This document shows, in pieces, positions 34,560 through 43,823 of a stretch of DNA of 64,000 bases (position 1 is the first letter of the stretch; each line of letters begins with the position of its first letter). This stretch comes from Croceibacterium aestuarii (lineage in GTDB: Bacteria > Pseudomonadota > Alphaproteobacteria > Sphingomonadales > Sphingomonadaceae), in NCBI RefSeq assembly GCF_030657335.1, contig NZ_CP131039.1, positions 1,628,501 to 1,692,500 of the forward strand. Reading direction: 5' to 3'. Under the pieces are notes generated by a model. That model was not told the DNA's origin and ran no database searches. It saw only the letters and a program-made list of their open reading frames with translations. A program made the translations under genes and the position numbers.

Positions 34560-35587
34560 GCCTCGATGCGCCACCTGTCCGGCGCCTGGCGGGAATTGCG
34601 GCCGAGGCGATCCCGTTCGACGAACTGATCGCGGCGCAGGAACCCGTCGTGCTCGAGGGCGCGGCGCGCGACTGGCCTCTCGTCAGGCGGGGCGGCGAGG
34701 GTGCCGCACAGGCTGCCGATTACCTTAAACGATTTACCAACGAGCGGCCGGTTACCGCTTTCACCGGTCCGCCTGAAATCGGCGGCCGCTTCCATTACGA
34801 TGCCGAAGTGACCGGGCTCAACTTCACAGCAGGCCGCATTTCGCTCGGCGCGTTTCTCGACACGATCGTCGAACACATGCAAGACGCTGCGCCGCCGTCG
34901 TTTTACATCGGCTCCACCGACCTCGATACCTTTCTGCCGGGGCTGCGTGATGAGAACGATCTCCCCCTCGATCATCCGGCCTTCGCCGATAAGCCGCCGT
35001 TGGCGAGCATCTGGATCGGCAACCGCACGGTCGCGGCGGCACATCACGATATGTCGAACAACCTCGCCTGCTGCATGGTCGGGCGGCGCCGGTTCACGCT
35101 GTTCCCGCCCGACCAGGTCGCCAACCTCTATCCGGGCCCGCTCGAGCCGACGCCGGCCGGGCAGGTCGTGACCATGGTCGATTTCCGCGCGCCGGATTTC
35201 GACCGTTATCCGCGTTTCCGCGAGGCGTTGGCGGCGGCGCAGATCGCCGAGATGGAGCCGGGCGACGTGCTGTTCTACCCTGCGCTCTGGTGGCACCAGG
35301 TGGAGGCGCTCGACGCCTTCAACGTGATGATCAACTATTGGTGGAATCCGACGCCGGAATACCTCGACACGCCGCACACCACGCTGCTTCACGCGCTGCT
35401 CAGCCTGCGCGACAGGCCCGAGACCGAAAAGCGCGCATGGCAGGCCCTGTTCGAGTTCTATGTTTTCGGGGATCCGGAACGAGCCGGTTCCCACTTGCCC
35501 GAGCACGCCAGGGGCAGCCTCGCGCCCTTGGATGAAAAAAGCGCCCGCCGACTGCGCGCGCAAGTGCTCAATCGGCTCAACCGGTGA
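34556..35587 (+). CDS. Cupin-like (JmjC-type) domain protein
   Basis: A 343-residue protein of the Cupin_8/JmjC-like family, likely an Fe(II)/2-oxoglutarate-type oxygenase. The candidate metal facial triad includes the His-X-Asp of AAHHDMSNNLACCMVGRRRF and the later His of LWWHQVEALD. FPPDQVANLYPGP is another family stretch. GTG start at 34556 overlaps the sapC stop by 4 bp, and the halogenase follows 16 bp downstream. The substrate is unknown; related proteins hydroxylate peptides or small molecules. Confidence 0.88.
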   Translation: MSLDAPPVRRLAGIAAEAIPFDELIAAQEPVVLEGAARDWPLVRRGGEGAAQAADYLKRFTNERPVTAFTGPPEIGGRFHYDAEVTGLNFTAGRISLGAFLDTIVEHMQDAAPPSFYIGSTDLDTFLPGLRDENDLPLDHPAFADKPPLASIWIGNRTVAAAHHDMSNNLACCMVGRRRFTLFPPDQVANLYPGPLEPTPAGQVVTMVDFRAPDFDRYPRFREALAAAQIAEMEPGDVLFYPALWWHQVEALDAFNVMINYWWNPTPEYLDTPHTTLLHALLSLRDRPETEKRAWQALFEFYVFGDPERAGSHLPEHARGSLAPLDEKSARRLRAQVLNRLNR

Positions 35588-35603
35588 AGAGACTGGAGGG
35601 GGA

Positions 35604-37091
35604 ATGGACGGGCAGGCTGTGAAGCGGGTCGTGATCGCGGGTGGCGGCACTGCGGGTTGGACCGTCGCCGCGGCGCTGGCCAAGAACCTCGGCTCGTTGC
35701 TCGAGATCAGTCTCGTCGAATCCGACGCGATCGGAACCGTCGGCGTTGGGGAATCGACCATTCCCACCGCCCGGCGCTTCCACGAGTTGCTCGGTATCGA
35801 CGAACGAAGCTTCGTTTGCGCGACCCAGGCCAGCTTCAAGCTCGGCATCGCTTTCGAGGACTGGGCGAAGATCGGGGACCGCTACTTCCACGCCTTCGGC
35901 GTGACCGGTCAATCGACCTGGCTGGCCGATTTCCACCACGTCTGGTTGCAGGCACGCGAGCAAGGCCTCGCGGGAGAGTTCGGGGACTATTGCCTCGAGC
36001 TCCAGGCTGCGGAGGCGGGGAAATTCGAAGGTGGGAAGGGCTCGCGCCTCAACTACGCCTACCACCTCGATGCGAGCGCTTACGGCCGGTTCCTGCGGGC
36101 CTTCGCCGAGCCCTTGGGTGTACGGCGCATCGAAGGCAAGATCGCCCAGGTCGATCTGGCCTCGGACACCGGGTTCATCGAAGCGCTGGTGCTCGAATCC
36201 GCCGAACGCGTGGCGGGCGACCTGTTCATCGATTGCACGGGCTTTCGCGGGCTGCTGATCGAAGAAGCCTTGGCGACGGGCTACGAGGACTGGACGCACT
36301 GGCTGCCAACCGACAGCGCCCTTGCGGTCCAGACCGAGGCGACGGGCCCGGCGCGGCCCTATACCCGCGCCATCGCTCGTCCTGCAGGCTGGCAATGGCA
36401 GATCCCGTTGCAGAAGCGGGTCGGCAATGGGCTCGTATTCTGTAGCCGGTATCTGTCCGACGACGAAGCGCACGCGCAGCTCGCCCGACAAATCGAGGGG
36501 GCGATGCTCACCGATCCGCGGCTGATTCGTTTCCGCGCCGGAACCCGCCGCAAGGCGTGGAACCGCAATTGCATCGCCATCGGACTTGCCAGCGGTTTCG
36601 TCGAGCCGCTCGAGTCCACCAGCATCCACCTGATTATGATTGCCGTCACACGATTGATGCAGCTCTTTCCTTTCGGCGGCATCAGCGAGGCTCTCATCTC
36701 GCGCTACAACGAGGTGTCGCGGCGCGAACTCGAGTCCATTCGCGATTTCATCGTCCTGCATTACCACCTGAACGAGCGGGACGAGGAATTCTGGCGCGAG
36801 TGCCGAACGATGGACATTCCCGACACGCTCGCCGAACGCCTCGCACTCTTTCGCGATGCGGGCCATGCCTACCAAGCGGCGGACGAACTGTTTCGGACCG
36901 ATTCGTGGGTGCAGGTCATGCTCGGCCAGCGGCTCTCGCCGCGGGGCCATCACGCGATGGGCCGGTTGATGCGCCCCGAGCAGCTGAGCGCCGCGCTCGC
37001 GAACATAGCCGCCAACATCGACGCCGCGGTCGCCAGGTTGCCGCAGCACCAGACGTTTCTCGACCGTTTTTGCGGCCATCCGAGCGGGTAA
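35604..37091 (+). CDS. Flavin-dependent tryptophan halogenase family protein
   Basis: A 495-residue FAD-dependent enzyme. The dinucleotide motif VVIAGGGTAGW is at residues ~8-18. GVGESTIPT follows, as in PrnA-type halogenases. The catalytic Lys is expected in ASFKLGIAFEDW. The halogenase signature W-X-W-X-I-P is present as GWQWQIP, and the conserved Glu-Ser pair lies in FVEPLESTSIHLI. Key residues are therefore all kept. The ATG at 35604 has GGAGGGGG upstream; the longer frame overlapping the cupin gene is rejected. Members in sugar-receptor loci have no demonstrated halogenation substrate, and the free flavin reductase needed is not encoded nearby. Confidence 0.92.
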   Translation: MDGQAVKRVVIAGGGTAGWTVAAALAKNLGSLLEISLVESDAIGTVGVGESTIPTARRFHELLGIDERSFVCATQASFKLGIAFEDWAKIGDRYFHAFGVTGQSTWLADFHHVWLQAREQGLAGEFGDYCLELQAAEAGKFEGGKGSRLNYAYHLDASAYGRFLRAFAEPLGVRRIEGKIAQVDLASDTGFIEALVLESAERVAGDLFIDCTGFRGLLIEEALATGYEDWTHWLPTDSALAVQTEATGPARPYTRAIARPAGWQWQIPLQKRVGNGLVFCSRYLSDDEAHAQLARQIEGAMLTDPRLIRFRAGTRRKAWNRNCIAIGLASGFVEPLESTSIHLIMIAVTRLMQLFPFGGISEALISRYNEVSRRELESIRDFIVLHYHLNERDEEFWRECRTMDIPDTLAERLALFRDAGHAYQAADELFRTDSWVQVMLGQRLSPRGHHAMGRLMRPEQLSAALANIAANIDAAVARLPQHQTFLDRFCGHPSG

Positions 37092-37193
37092 GAGCGGTTG
37101 TCCGCCGGAATGGGTTCACAAGGCGTTGCAATCCCTTAAAATTGGTGCTGCCAGACCGTTCAATAGACAAACCTACGGCGAGGAAGGATTGCA

Positions 37194-38324
37194 GTGGCGG
37201 CGGAATTGGCCTTGCGCTGGCTGCGAGGCAGCACCAAACGCGCTTCCGGCGATGACCGGAGAGGCGACGCGCCAACGCCTGACGTCGGCCGTCTTGCGCG
37301 CCAGGCGCGCCGCGAACTGCTCTCCGCCATAAGCGACTTTCTCCTCGAGAACGATCTCGCCGTGAACCCGGAAAACCTGAGTGCCGCCTACAACGCATTG
37401 TCCGGCAATTCGCCAAGCCTGGGACGGCGGGTGGCAGAGCGGCGGGCCTCCGCGGAGGGGATCAGCCAGTCTTGGCTCCGTTCGGTTTGCGCCGATCCGG
37501 CAGACCAGCCCGACGAGGATGCACCGCGTCGTCTGACCGAGGAACTCGACCGCTCGCTGAAGGTCTTTGCGCGCAGCGCAAGCGCGGCGCGAAGCGCCAC
37601 CAGCGACTACGGGGCCCAGCTCGATCGTCACGCGTCCGAATTGCACAAGCTGGATCTCGGCGACGCCGCGTCCGGTCTCGCCTCGATCGCCCGGGAGATG
37701 GCCGATCGCGCGCGCAGCGCCGAAGCCAAGCTCGAGGAGAGCGAGCGCGAGGCAAAGGCCCTCCGGCGGCGACTCTCGCGCGCAAAGCGCGACGCCGAGC
37801 GGGACCATCTCACCGGCCTTCCCAATCGCCGGGCCTTCGACGCAGAGTTGCAGCGGCAGTACGCCGAAGCGAAGGCGGCTCATGACCGGTTGTGCGTCGC
37901 CTTCTGCGATGTCGATCACTTCAAGCTGGTCAACGACCGCCACGGTCACGAGGCGGGCGACCGCAGTCTCAAGTTCATCGCCAGAGCGCTCAACACGATT
38001 TCCGACAAGAATTGCCACGTGGCTCGCCATGGCGGCGAGGAATTCGTGATGCTCTTTCGCGGCGCGACCGTGCCCGAGGCGGTCGAAAAGCTCGACAAGG
38101 TCCGCGCAAGGCTTGCGGCACGCCGGCTCGTGAACCGCGAGACGGGTGAGCCGATCGGGCAGATCAGTTTTTCCGCCGGGGTGGCCGATGCGTTTGCCTA
38201 TCCGGCCGCGCAGGACGCGCTGAGAGCGGCAGACGAGGCGCTGCTGCAAGCCAAGGACCAGGGCCGCAATCGAGTGATCGCGGCACAAAAGTGGCAGCGC
38301 CGGCACAGCGATTCTGCACAGTAG
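37194..38324 (+). CDS. GGDEF-domain diguanylate cyclase
   Basis: A 376-residue cytoplasmic protein. The N-terminal ~200 residues are largely helical, with a coiled coil around LEESEREAKALRRRLSRAKRD. The C-terminal GGDEF domain starts DHLTGLPNRRAFD and has DVDHFKLVNDRHGHEAGD and the active site HGGEEF. It should synthesise cyclic di-GMP. The allosteric I-site (RxxD before the active site) reads TISD, so product inhibition is probably absent. GTG start at 37194 has AGGAAGGA upstream. Its location directly before the flagellar cluster, tail to tail with fliS, fits a motility-to-sessile switch. Confidence 0.9.
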   Translation: MAAELALRWLRGSTKRASGDDRRGDAPTPDVGRLARQARRELLSAISDFLLENDLAVNPENLSAAYNALSGNSPSLGRRVAERRASAEGISQSWLRSVCADPADQPDEDAPRRLTEELDRSLKVFARSASAARSATSDYGAQLDRHASELHKLDLGDAASGLASIAREMADRARSAEAKLEESEREAKALRRRLSRAKRDAERDHLTGLPNRRAFDAELQRQYAEAKAAHDRLCVAFCDVDHFKLVNDRHGHEAGDRSLKFIARALNTISDKNCHVARHGGEEFVMLFRGATVPEAVEKLDKVRARLAARRLVNRETGEPIGQISFSAGVADAFAYPAAQDALRAADEALLQAKDQGRNRVIAAQKWQRRHSDSAQ

Positions 38325-38451
38325 CCAGACCCGAGCGGTTCGGTAGGAACCGATCCGTCGCAGTTCGGTCGGGGGCGAAGCCCGGGAATGTGGGACGGCG
38401 CGTATCGCAATCCGGCCGGAGCGGGACGCCGAAGCGGAATGGGCTTTCGGC

Positions 38452-38835
38452 TCAGGCCGCTTGCCGCGCCGCGCGAAGCCCGGCGTCGATCTCGCCGAAG
38501 TCTTGGCGAACGGTTTCGAGCGCGGCGGGATCGAAGTTCGTGACGCTGTCGAGCACAGCCTTCCGCGCGGCGCCGTAGATCTGCAACAGCGAGCCGGCAA
38601 GCGGAGCGGAGCGATCGACCCCCATCTCCAACGCGGTAATTGCCGTCAGCGCGCGGGTGAGGCCCTTGCTTCGCGCTGCAGGATCGGCGCGCTGGTGAGC
38701 GAGCAGCGCGCCGCCGAGACCGGCCATCGCCTGCTCGAGGCACAAGTGCACCAGCGCGGCCGCGTCGCTGCCCTGAACCCGGGCGTCGAAATGACTGCGG
38801 CGATAGGCTTCGTTGGGATCGGTCAGGGTCAGCAT
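38452..38835 (-). CDS. fliS: Flagellin export chaperone FliS
   Basis: A 127-residue helical protein that binds flagellin's C-terminus before export. DPNEAYRRSHFDARVQGSDAAALVHLCLEQAMAGL matches the FliS N-terminus. It is the last gene of the long minus-strand flagellar run, 1 bp after fliD. The Ala-rich C-terminal end is typical of the family in this group. Confidence 0.88.
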   Translation of the reverse strand: MLTLTDPNEAYRRSHFDARVQGSDAAALVHLCLEQAMAGLGGALLAHQRADPAARSKGLTRALTAITALEMGVDRSAPLAGSLLQIYGAARKAVLDSVTNFDPAALETVRQDFGEIDAGLRAARQAA

Positions 38836-38836
38836 T

Positions 38837-40258
38837 CTAGTTCTTCTGCGAGTTCCAGGCGTCGATCTGCGATTTCAGAAACGACAGCGTCGATTGCGAT
38901 GCGCTGATACGGGTATCGGCCTTGGCGAAGCGGGAAACGAGATTGGCGCGCAGGCGCTCCTGCTGGTCGGCGAGCTTGCTGGTGTCCTCGCTGACCTGGG
39001 CCGATTGCTTCTGGTACCGTGCGATCGAGCCGGCGATCGAGCCCGGATCGCCGGTGCTCGACGCCGCGCGGGAAATCTTATCGAACGTGGCGTAGACGCC
39101 ATAGAGACCGGCGGTGAACATCGCCGCGGCCCCGGCGGGATCGCGATCGAGCGTGGCCTGCAGCCGCGCCGTGTCGAGACGAAAGCTCCCATCGCGCTCG
39201 ATGGCCAGCCCCAGGTCCGACAAGGTGCGCGGGGCATCGGCGGCTGCGTTGGGCATTACGACCGTGCCGCCCAGCTCCGAGAAGGTGCGCTTCAACGCGC
39301 GCGCGCCGGGATCGCGCGACAAGTCGCCGCTCACCGGATCGGTCGCGCTGCGCAGATCGCCCGTCACCTCGTTCAGCGCGCTCACAAGATCCTGCATCGC
39401 GCTCGAGATGTTCTTGACCGGATTGGAGAAGCTGATCGTCGTCGGCACACCGACGTTGGTGCCGGTCAGCTTCAGTGACAGGCCGGGGGCGACTGTGCCG
39501 GTCGTGTTGCTGGCGCTCGACATGGCCAAGCCATCGAGCTTGAACTGTGCATCGGCCGAAGTCGAAAGAAGGCGGGCCGGATCGCCGCCGGCTGTAGGGT
39601 TCCAGGCCAGAGCTGCGAGGCCAGGCTCGCCGGCTGCCTCGGTTGCTTCAACCACGAAGCCGTTCTGCGCACCCTCGGGGCCTTTGAGGACCAGTTGTGC
39701 GCCTTGCGGGGTTTGCGCGACATAGGCGCTGACACCGGCCTTCTGGGCGTTGATCGCGCTGGCGATGTCGGTGAGGTTCGATCCGCTGGCGATGTTGACC
39801 GTGACGGCGGCGTGCGCGGCGTCTTCGGTAAAGGACGATCCGCTCGTCGAACCGAAGCGGAACGTCAGCGACCCGGCGCCGACGGCGGTCGTCGCGTCGG
39901 CGAAGGCCGGCGTCGTCAGCGTCTGTGTCTTCGCGAGCGCCAGGACTTCGAGACTGTAGCTTCCCGAGCCGCTCGTGCCGAGAGGGCTGGAAACCGTAGC
40001 CACCGAGGCGCTCGCGATCTGCGGGGTGACCGCGAGGTCGCCCGAGCGCACGCGGTCGCCCAGAGCGCTGGCGAGCAGCGACAGGGAGCTCTTCAGCGAC
40101 GAGGCCGCGGAAATCTGCCGCTCGAGCGTTTCGCTCTTGGCGGTCAGGCGCTCGGTACGCTGCTGGAACTGGGCGGTGGCGAGGTTCGTCGCCAGCGCGG
40201 TCATATCGATCCCGCTTCCGGCCCCGAGGGCGGACACGATGGATGAGGTATCGGTCAT
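38837..40258 (-). CDS. fliD: Flagellar filament cap protein FliD
   Basis: A 473-residue exported cap protein that folds flagellin monomers at the filament tip. The N-terminus has the usual ALGAGSGIDMTALATNLATAQFQ. Heptad-rich helices occur at both ends, with a beta-rich middle. ITISF/NVGVPTTISFSNPVKNISSAMQDLVSALNEV marks the FliD C-terminal domain. Co-directional with flhB (30-bp gap) and fliS. Confidence 0.92.
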   Translation of the reverse strand: MTDTSSIVSALGAGSGIDMTALATNLATAQFQQRTERLTAKSETLERQISAASSLKSSLSLLASALGDRVRSGDLAVTPQIASASVATVSSPLGTSGSGSYSLEVLALAKTQTLTTPAFADATTAVGAGSLTFRFGSTSGSSFTEDAAHAAVTVNIASGSNLTDIASAINAQKAGVSAYVAQTPQGAQLVLKGPEGAQNGFVVEATEAAGEPGLAALAWNPTAGGDPARLLSTSADAQFKLDGLAMSSASNTTGTVAPGLSLKLTGTNVGVPTTISFSNPVKNISSAMQDLVSALNEVTGDLRSATDPVSGDLSRDPGARALKRTFSELGGTVVMPNAAADAPRTLSDLGLAIERDGSFRLDTARLQATLDRDPAGAAAMFTAGLYGVYATFDKISRAASSTGDPGSIAGSIARYQKQSAQVSEDTSKLADQQERLRANLVSRFAKADTRISASQSTLSFLKSQIDAWNSQKN

Positions 40259-40288
40259 GAGTGAGAGAACGGCCCCTGCGACCGTCGC

Positions 40289-41413
40289 TTAAGAGGCGAG
40301 CCGGCCGTCGGCATCGAAGCGCAGCTCGACCGGGACTTCGATGATCGGGTTCGGGCGAGCCTCGCCGCGCTTCAGCGACAGCACGAATGCGAGGACGGCG
40401 GCGATTGCGGCGTAGAGTTCTTCGCGGATCGTCTGGCCTTCGCGCGTGGTGAAATAGACCGAGCGGGCAAGCTGCGGATATTCGAGCATCGGAACGCCGT
40501 ATTCGCGCGCGAGATCCTTCATCGCCTGAGCCTTGTCGCCCCGGCCCTTGGCGAGGACCAGCGGCGCGCCGGCCTTCTCCGGATCGTAGACCATCGCAAC
40601 AGCGAAGTGGGTGGGGTTGGTCAGCACGAACTGTGCTTCGCGCATCGCGTGCGCGACACCTCCTGCGGCGATCTCGCGTTGACGCTGCCGGCGATGGGCG
40701 CGGGCTTCCGGAGAACCTTCGGATTCCTTGTTCTCGTCGCGCATCTCCTGATGGCTCATCTTGAGCCGCTGATTGCGCCGCGCCCACTGAATCGGCGCGT
40801 CGACGAGAGCGATGAGCACCAGCCCGCCCGACAGTGCAAACAGGAGCGAGGTCAGTGCCCCCCAGCCGGCGGTCAGTTGCTGCGAAAGGTTGCCGCTGCC
40901 CATTCCTGCGATCGTGTCGAGCCAACTGCGGCCCCAGACGAAGGCGATTGCGCCCAGCAGGGCGACCTTGAGCAAACCCTTGCCCATCTCGATCCAGCCG
41001 GTCGGCCCGAACATCCGCTTCAGCCCGGACAGCGGGTTGATCCGCGAACCCTTGAAGGCGAGGTTTTCGCCAACCCAGCGTCCGTCGCCGATGCCGAGCT
41101 GGGTTATCAACGCCAGCGCGATCATCGGCGCGGCGATGGTCAAAATCGGGGGCAGCGCGGTGAGCAGGCCGGCAAGAAGCATTCGCCCGGGTTGAAAGTC
41201 GAGCATGTCGCGGCGATCGAACACGAGTCCCTCGTGCAAGACCCGGCTGAGTTCGCCCAGCAGCCAAGGGCCGGCAAAGGCAAACCACGCGGCGCTGAAC
41301 AGGATGGCCGCAGCCGTAGTCAGCTCGCGGGAGCGTAGGACGTCGCCTTTGCGGGCCGCGTCGCGCTTGCGCTTCTCCGTCGGCGCGAAGGTCTTTTCGC
41401 CGCCCTCGCTCAT
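40289..41413 (-). CDS. flhB: Flagellar export apparatus switch protein FlhB
   Basis: A 374-residue inner-membrane protein of the type III export gate. The basic N-terminus (SEGGEKTFAPTEKRKRDAARKGDV) precedes four membrane helices. The self-cleavage motif Asn-Pro-Thr-His is present in FVLTNPTHFAVAMVYDP and controls the switch from hook to filament export. The ATG at 41413 overlaps the fliR stop; a longer in-frame extension over fliR is rejected. Confidence 0.95.
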   Translation of the reverse strand: MSEGGEKTFAPTEKRKRDAARKGDVLRSRELTTAAAILFSAAWFAFAGPWLLGELSRVLHEGLVFDRRDMLDFQPGRMLLAGLLTALPPILTIAAPMIALALITQLGIGDGRWVGENLAFKGSRINPLSGLKRMFGPTGWIEMGKGLLKVALLGAIAFVWGRSWLDTIAGMGSGNLSQQLTAGWGALTSLLFALSGGLVLIALVDAPIQWARRNQRLKMSHQEMRDENKESEGSPEARAHRRQRQREIAAGGVAHAMREAQFVLTNPTHFAVAMVYDPEKAGAPLVLAKGRGDKAQAMKDLAREYGVPMLEYPQLARSVYFTTREGQTIREELYAAIAAVLAFVLSLKRGEARPNPIIEVPVELRFDADGRLAS

Positions 41414-42195
41414 CGCAGTACGACGCTCTCGGCCTGGCCCAGCGAAAGCGCGACCAGATCGCTGAACTGGTCGAACAGGAGCGGCGCGGCTATGATGAGG
41501 GCGGCGATTCCGGCGAGCACCCCAGCGGGCAAACCGAGGGCGAACAGGTTGAGCGAGGGAGCGGACCGGCTGAGTACGCCGGTCAGAACCTGCACCAGCA
41601 GCAGAACGAGCGTAACCGGCAACGCGATGCGAACCGCGGTTTCGAACATCGTCCCGGCGAATGAAGCGATGAGCTCGAAGCGCTCGGCACCGAGCCAGGT
41701 CTCGCCGGGCGGAAAGGTGCGGTAGCTTTCCGACAGCAGGGCGATCCATTGCAGGTGAGCGCCGAGCGCGAGGAAGATGAGCGTCAACACGATCGTGAAA
41801 TACTGGCCGTAGGCGGTGGTTTGTCCTCCGCCGTTCGGATCGGCCGCGACTGCCATGCTCATTCCCATCCCACCGCCAATCAGTTCGGCCGCGAGCGTTG
41901 GCGCGGCGAAAGCTATTTGGAGGACGAAGCCATGCGCGAGACCGACCAGCACCTCACCGGCGACGGCCAGCAATCCAGCCGCCGAGAACAGCGCGGGCGG
42001 CGCCGCGATGCCGGGCTGCCAGACGGCGACGAAGATCGCGAGCGCGCCGGTCATGCTGACGCGGACCGTGACCGGCACCGAAGCGGCGCCGAAGAAGGGA
42101 GCCGCAAACAGCGCCGCACCGATGCGGGTCATCAGGAAAACGACCCGCCAGAAATCCTGTTCGATCCCGCCAAGGCCGAAGTCGAGCGCGATCAC
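41410..42195 (-). CDS. fliR: Flagellar export protein FliR
   Basis: A 261-residue inner-membrane component of the export gate, almost entirely hydrophobic with about six helices. VVFLMTRIGAALFAAPFFGAASVP is the family's N-terminal pattern, and QYFTIVLTLIFLALGAHLQWIALLSESYRTFP the central one. It overlaps fliQ by 4 bp and flhB by 4 bp. Confidence 0.94.
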   Translation of the reverse strand: MIALDFGLGGIEQDFWRVVFLMTRIGAALFAAPFFGAASVPVTVRVSMTGALAIFVAVWQPGIAAPPALFSAAGLLAVAGEVLVGLAHGFVLQIAFAAPTLAAELIGGGMGMSMAVAADPNGGGQTTAYGQYFTIVLTLIFLALGAHLQWIALLSESYRTFPPGETWLGAERFELIASFAGTMFETAVRIALPVTLVLLLVQVLTGVLSRSAPSLNLFALGLPAGVLAGIAALIIAAPLLFDQFSDLVALSLGQAESVVLR

Positions 42196-42464
42196 CGGCC
42201 GATCCTGGCGATCTCCAGGAATATCTCCTGCATGAAGTCGCTCACTAGCGCCATCATCGAGGCACCGAACAGCACCAGCACCAACGCGATTGCAGCCAGT
42301 TTCGGGACGAAGGTGAGCGTCTGTTCATTGACCGAAGTCGCCGCCTGGACGAGCCCGACCACGAGCCCGACTGCGAGGCTGGCGAGCAGGATCGGCGCGG
42401 CAACCAGCGCGGTGGTCCACAGCATGCGGTCCGCGAGCGAGAGAAGAACGGGAAGATCGTCCAC
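42192..42464 (-). CDS. fliQ: Flagellar export protein FliQ
   Basis: A 90-residue protein with two membrane helices: MLWTTALVAAPILLASLAVGLVVGLVQAATSVNEQTLTFVPKL is the standard FliQ pattern across residues ~15-57. GTG at 42464 gives the usual length (~89) and overlaps the fliP stop; a start at 42512 would add 16 residues inside fliP and is less likely. Confidence 0.92.
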   Translation of the reverse strand: MDDLPVLLSLADRMLWTTALVAAPILLASLAVGLVVGLVQAATSVNEQTLTFVPKLAAIALVLVLFGASMMALVSDFMQEIFLEIARIGR

Positions 42465-42469
42465 GACGT

Positions 42470-43225
42470 TTATCCGAAGCTCGCGGCGAGGGAGCCCATC
42501 AAGAGCGCCCATCCGTCAACGAGTACGAAGAGCAAGAGCTTGAACGGCAATGAGACGATCATCGGGCTCATCATCATCATGCCGAGACTCATCAGCACGC
42601 TGGCGACGACGAGGTCGATCACCAGGAAGGGCAGGAACAGCATGAAGCCGATCTGGAAGGCCGTCTTGAGTTCGCTCGTCACGAATGCTGGCAAGAGGAT
42701 GGAGAACGGCACGGCCTTGGCCGACGTGAAGGCCGGCGCGTCGGCGATTTCGGCAAACATCGCCAAGTCGTGCTCGCGCGTCTGGCGAATCATGAAGGCA
42801 TGGAACTGATCGCCCGCTGCGGAGATCGCTTGCTCGGCATCGATCTGTCCTGCCGAGTAGGGCGCAATCGCGGTGTCGTTCACCCGTTCGAGAGTGGGCG
42901 CCATGACGAACAGCGAGAGGAACAGCGACAATCCGATCAGAACCTGGTTCGGCGGCGACTGTTGCAGGCCGAGCGCCTGCCTGAGGATCGCGAGCACGAC
43001 GATAATCCGGGTGAAGCTCGTCATCATCAGGATCAGGGCCGGCAGGATCGTCAGCAGCCCCATCACCAGGAGCAGCTGCAGCGAAAGACTCAGCGGCTCG
43101 CCGCCGGCACCGCCGAGACTGCCCAGCGCGCGGTCGAGCGCGCCGGGCACGGCGTTCTGTGCTTGCGCGGCGACAGGGGTGAGCAGCGCTGCCAGCGCGG
43201 CAGCGGTCGCGACGAGGCGTTTCAC
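42470..43225 (-). CDS. fliP: Flagellar export protein FliP
   Basis: A 251-residue export-gate protein with a cleavable signal peptide (MKRLVATAAALAALLTPVAAQAQ). Family signatures are PALILMMTSFTRIIVVLAILRQALGLQQSPPNQVLIGLSLFL and FQIGFMLFLPFLVIDLVVASVLMSLGMMMM. It overlaps fliO by 4 bp. Confidence 0.96.
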   Translation of the reverse strand: MKRLVATAAALAALLTPVAAQAQNAVPGALDRALGSLGGAGGEPLSLSLQLLLVMGLLTILPALILMMTSFTRIIVVLAILRQALGLQQSPPNQVLIGLSLFLSLFVMAPTLERVNDTAIAPYSAGQIDAEQAISAAGDQFHAFMIRQTREHDLAMFAEIADAPAFTSAKAVPFSILLPAFVTSELKTAFQIGFMLFLPFLVIDLVVASVLMSLGMMMMSPMIVSLPFKLLLFVLVDGWALLMGSLAASFG

Positions 43226-43500
43226 GCGGCGTCCTCCGTGAGCGGGCGGGCGGGGGCTTCGGCAAGACGAGTCAGTCCATGGCGCGAGGTCGACACCAGG
43301 ATCTCGCGCCCGTGGAACTCGAGCACCGCGAGCCGCATCGTCGGCGACAGCATGGTCGTCTCAACGATCCGCACTGCCTTGGTCCCGCGTTGCGGCGCGC
43401 CGAGGCGGCCCTGCATGCGCTGGGCGAGCTTGAGACTGCCCCAGATCATCGCGCCGATCAGCGGCAGCAAGACCAGCAGCTTGACGACGTACCAGAGCAT
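43222..43500 (-). CDS. fliO: Flagellar biosynthesis protein FliO
   Basis: A 92-residue protein with one N-terminal membrane helix (LWYVVKLLVLLPLIGAMIWGSL) and a short cytoplasmic domain (VRIVETTMLSPTMRLAVLEFHGREILV). It assists FliP assembly. The start overlaps the fliN stop. Short FliO proteins are often missed by annotation, but position and pattern are clear. Confidence 0.85.
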   Translation of the reverse strand: MLWYVVKLLVLLPLIGAMIWGSLKLAQRMQGRLGAPQRGTKAVRIVETTMLSPTMRLAVLEFHGREILVSTSRHGLTRLAEAPARPLTEDAA

Positions 43501-43823
43501 CAGGCGGGAACCCCGGTTTCCACGCTGGTCACTTCGATGGGCGCTGCCCGCCTTTCGAGCGGCGCGCTCGGGCGGCTGTCGCCGGCGAGTTCGAGGATTC
43601 GCAGACCAAACCGGTTGCCCTCGGCAATCACTTCGCCCTTGGCGATCAACTTGCCATTGACCATCACGTCGAGCGGCTCGTCGGTCAGCCGGTCGAGCAT
43701 GACGACACTGTCCTCGGTCAGTTCGAGAACTTCGCGAAGCCGCATTTGCGTGCGGCCGAGTTCGACTGTCAGGCGGACGTCGATGTCCTGAATGAGGCCG
43801 AATCCGTTGGCGGCAATGGTCAT
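43500..43823 (-). CDS. fliN: Flagellar motor switch protein FliN
   Basis: A 107-residue C-ring protein consisting of a single SpoA domain: LIQDIDVRLTVELGRTQMRLREVLELTEDSVVMLDRLTDEPLDVMVNGKLIAKGEVI. The ATG at 43823 has AAGGATT upstream and overlaps the fliM stop; extension upstream into fliM is rejected. Confidence 0.93.
   Translation of the reverse strand: MTIAANGFGLIQDIDVRLTVELGRTQMRLREVLELTEDSVVMLDRLTDEPLDVMVNGKLIAKGEVIAEGNRFGLRILELAGDSRPSAPLERRAAPIEVTSVETGVPA

Noticed and set aside
38336-38352. CGGTTC/GAACCG hairpin between the GGDEF gene and fliS
   Set aside because: Only a 6-bp stem with no T-tract on either strand. Too weak to call a terminator.
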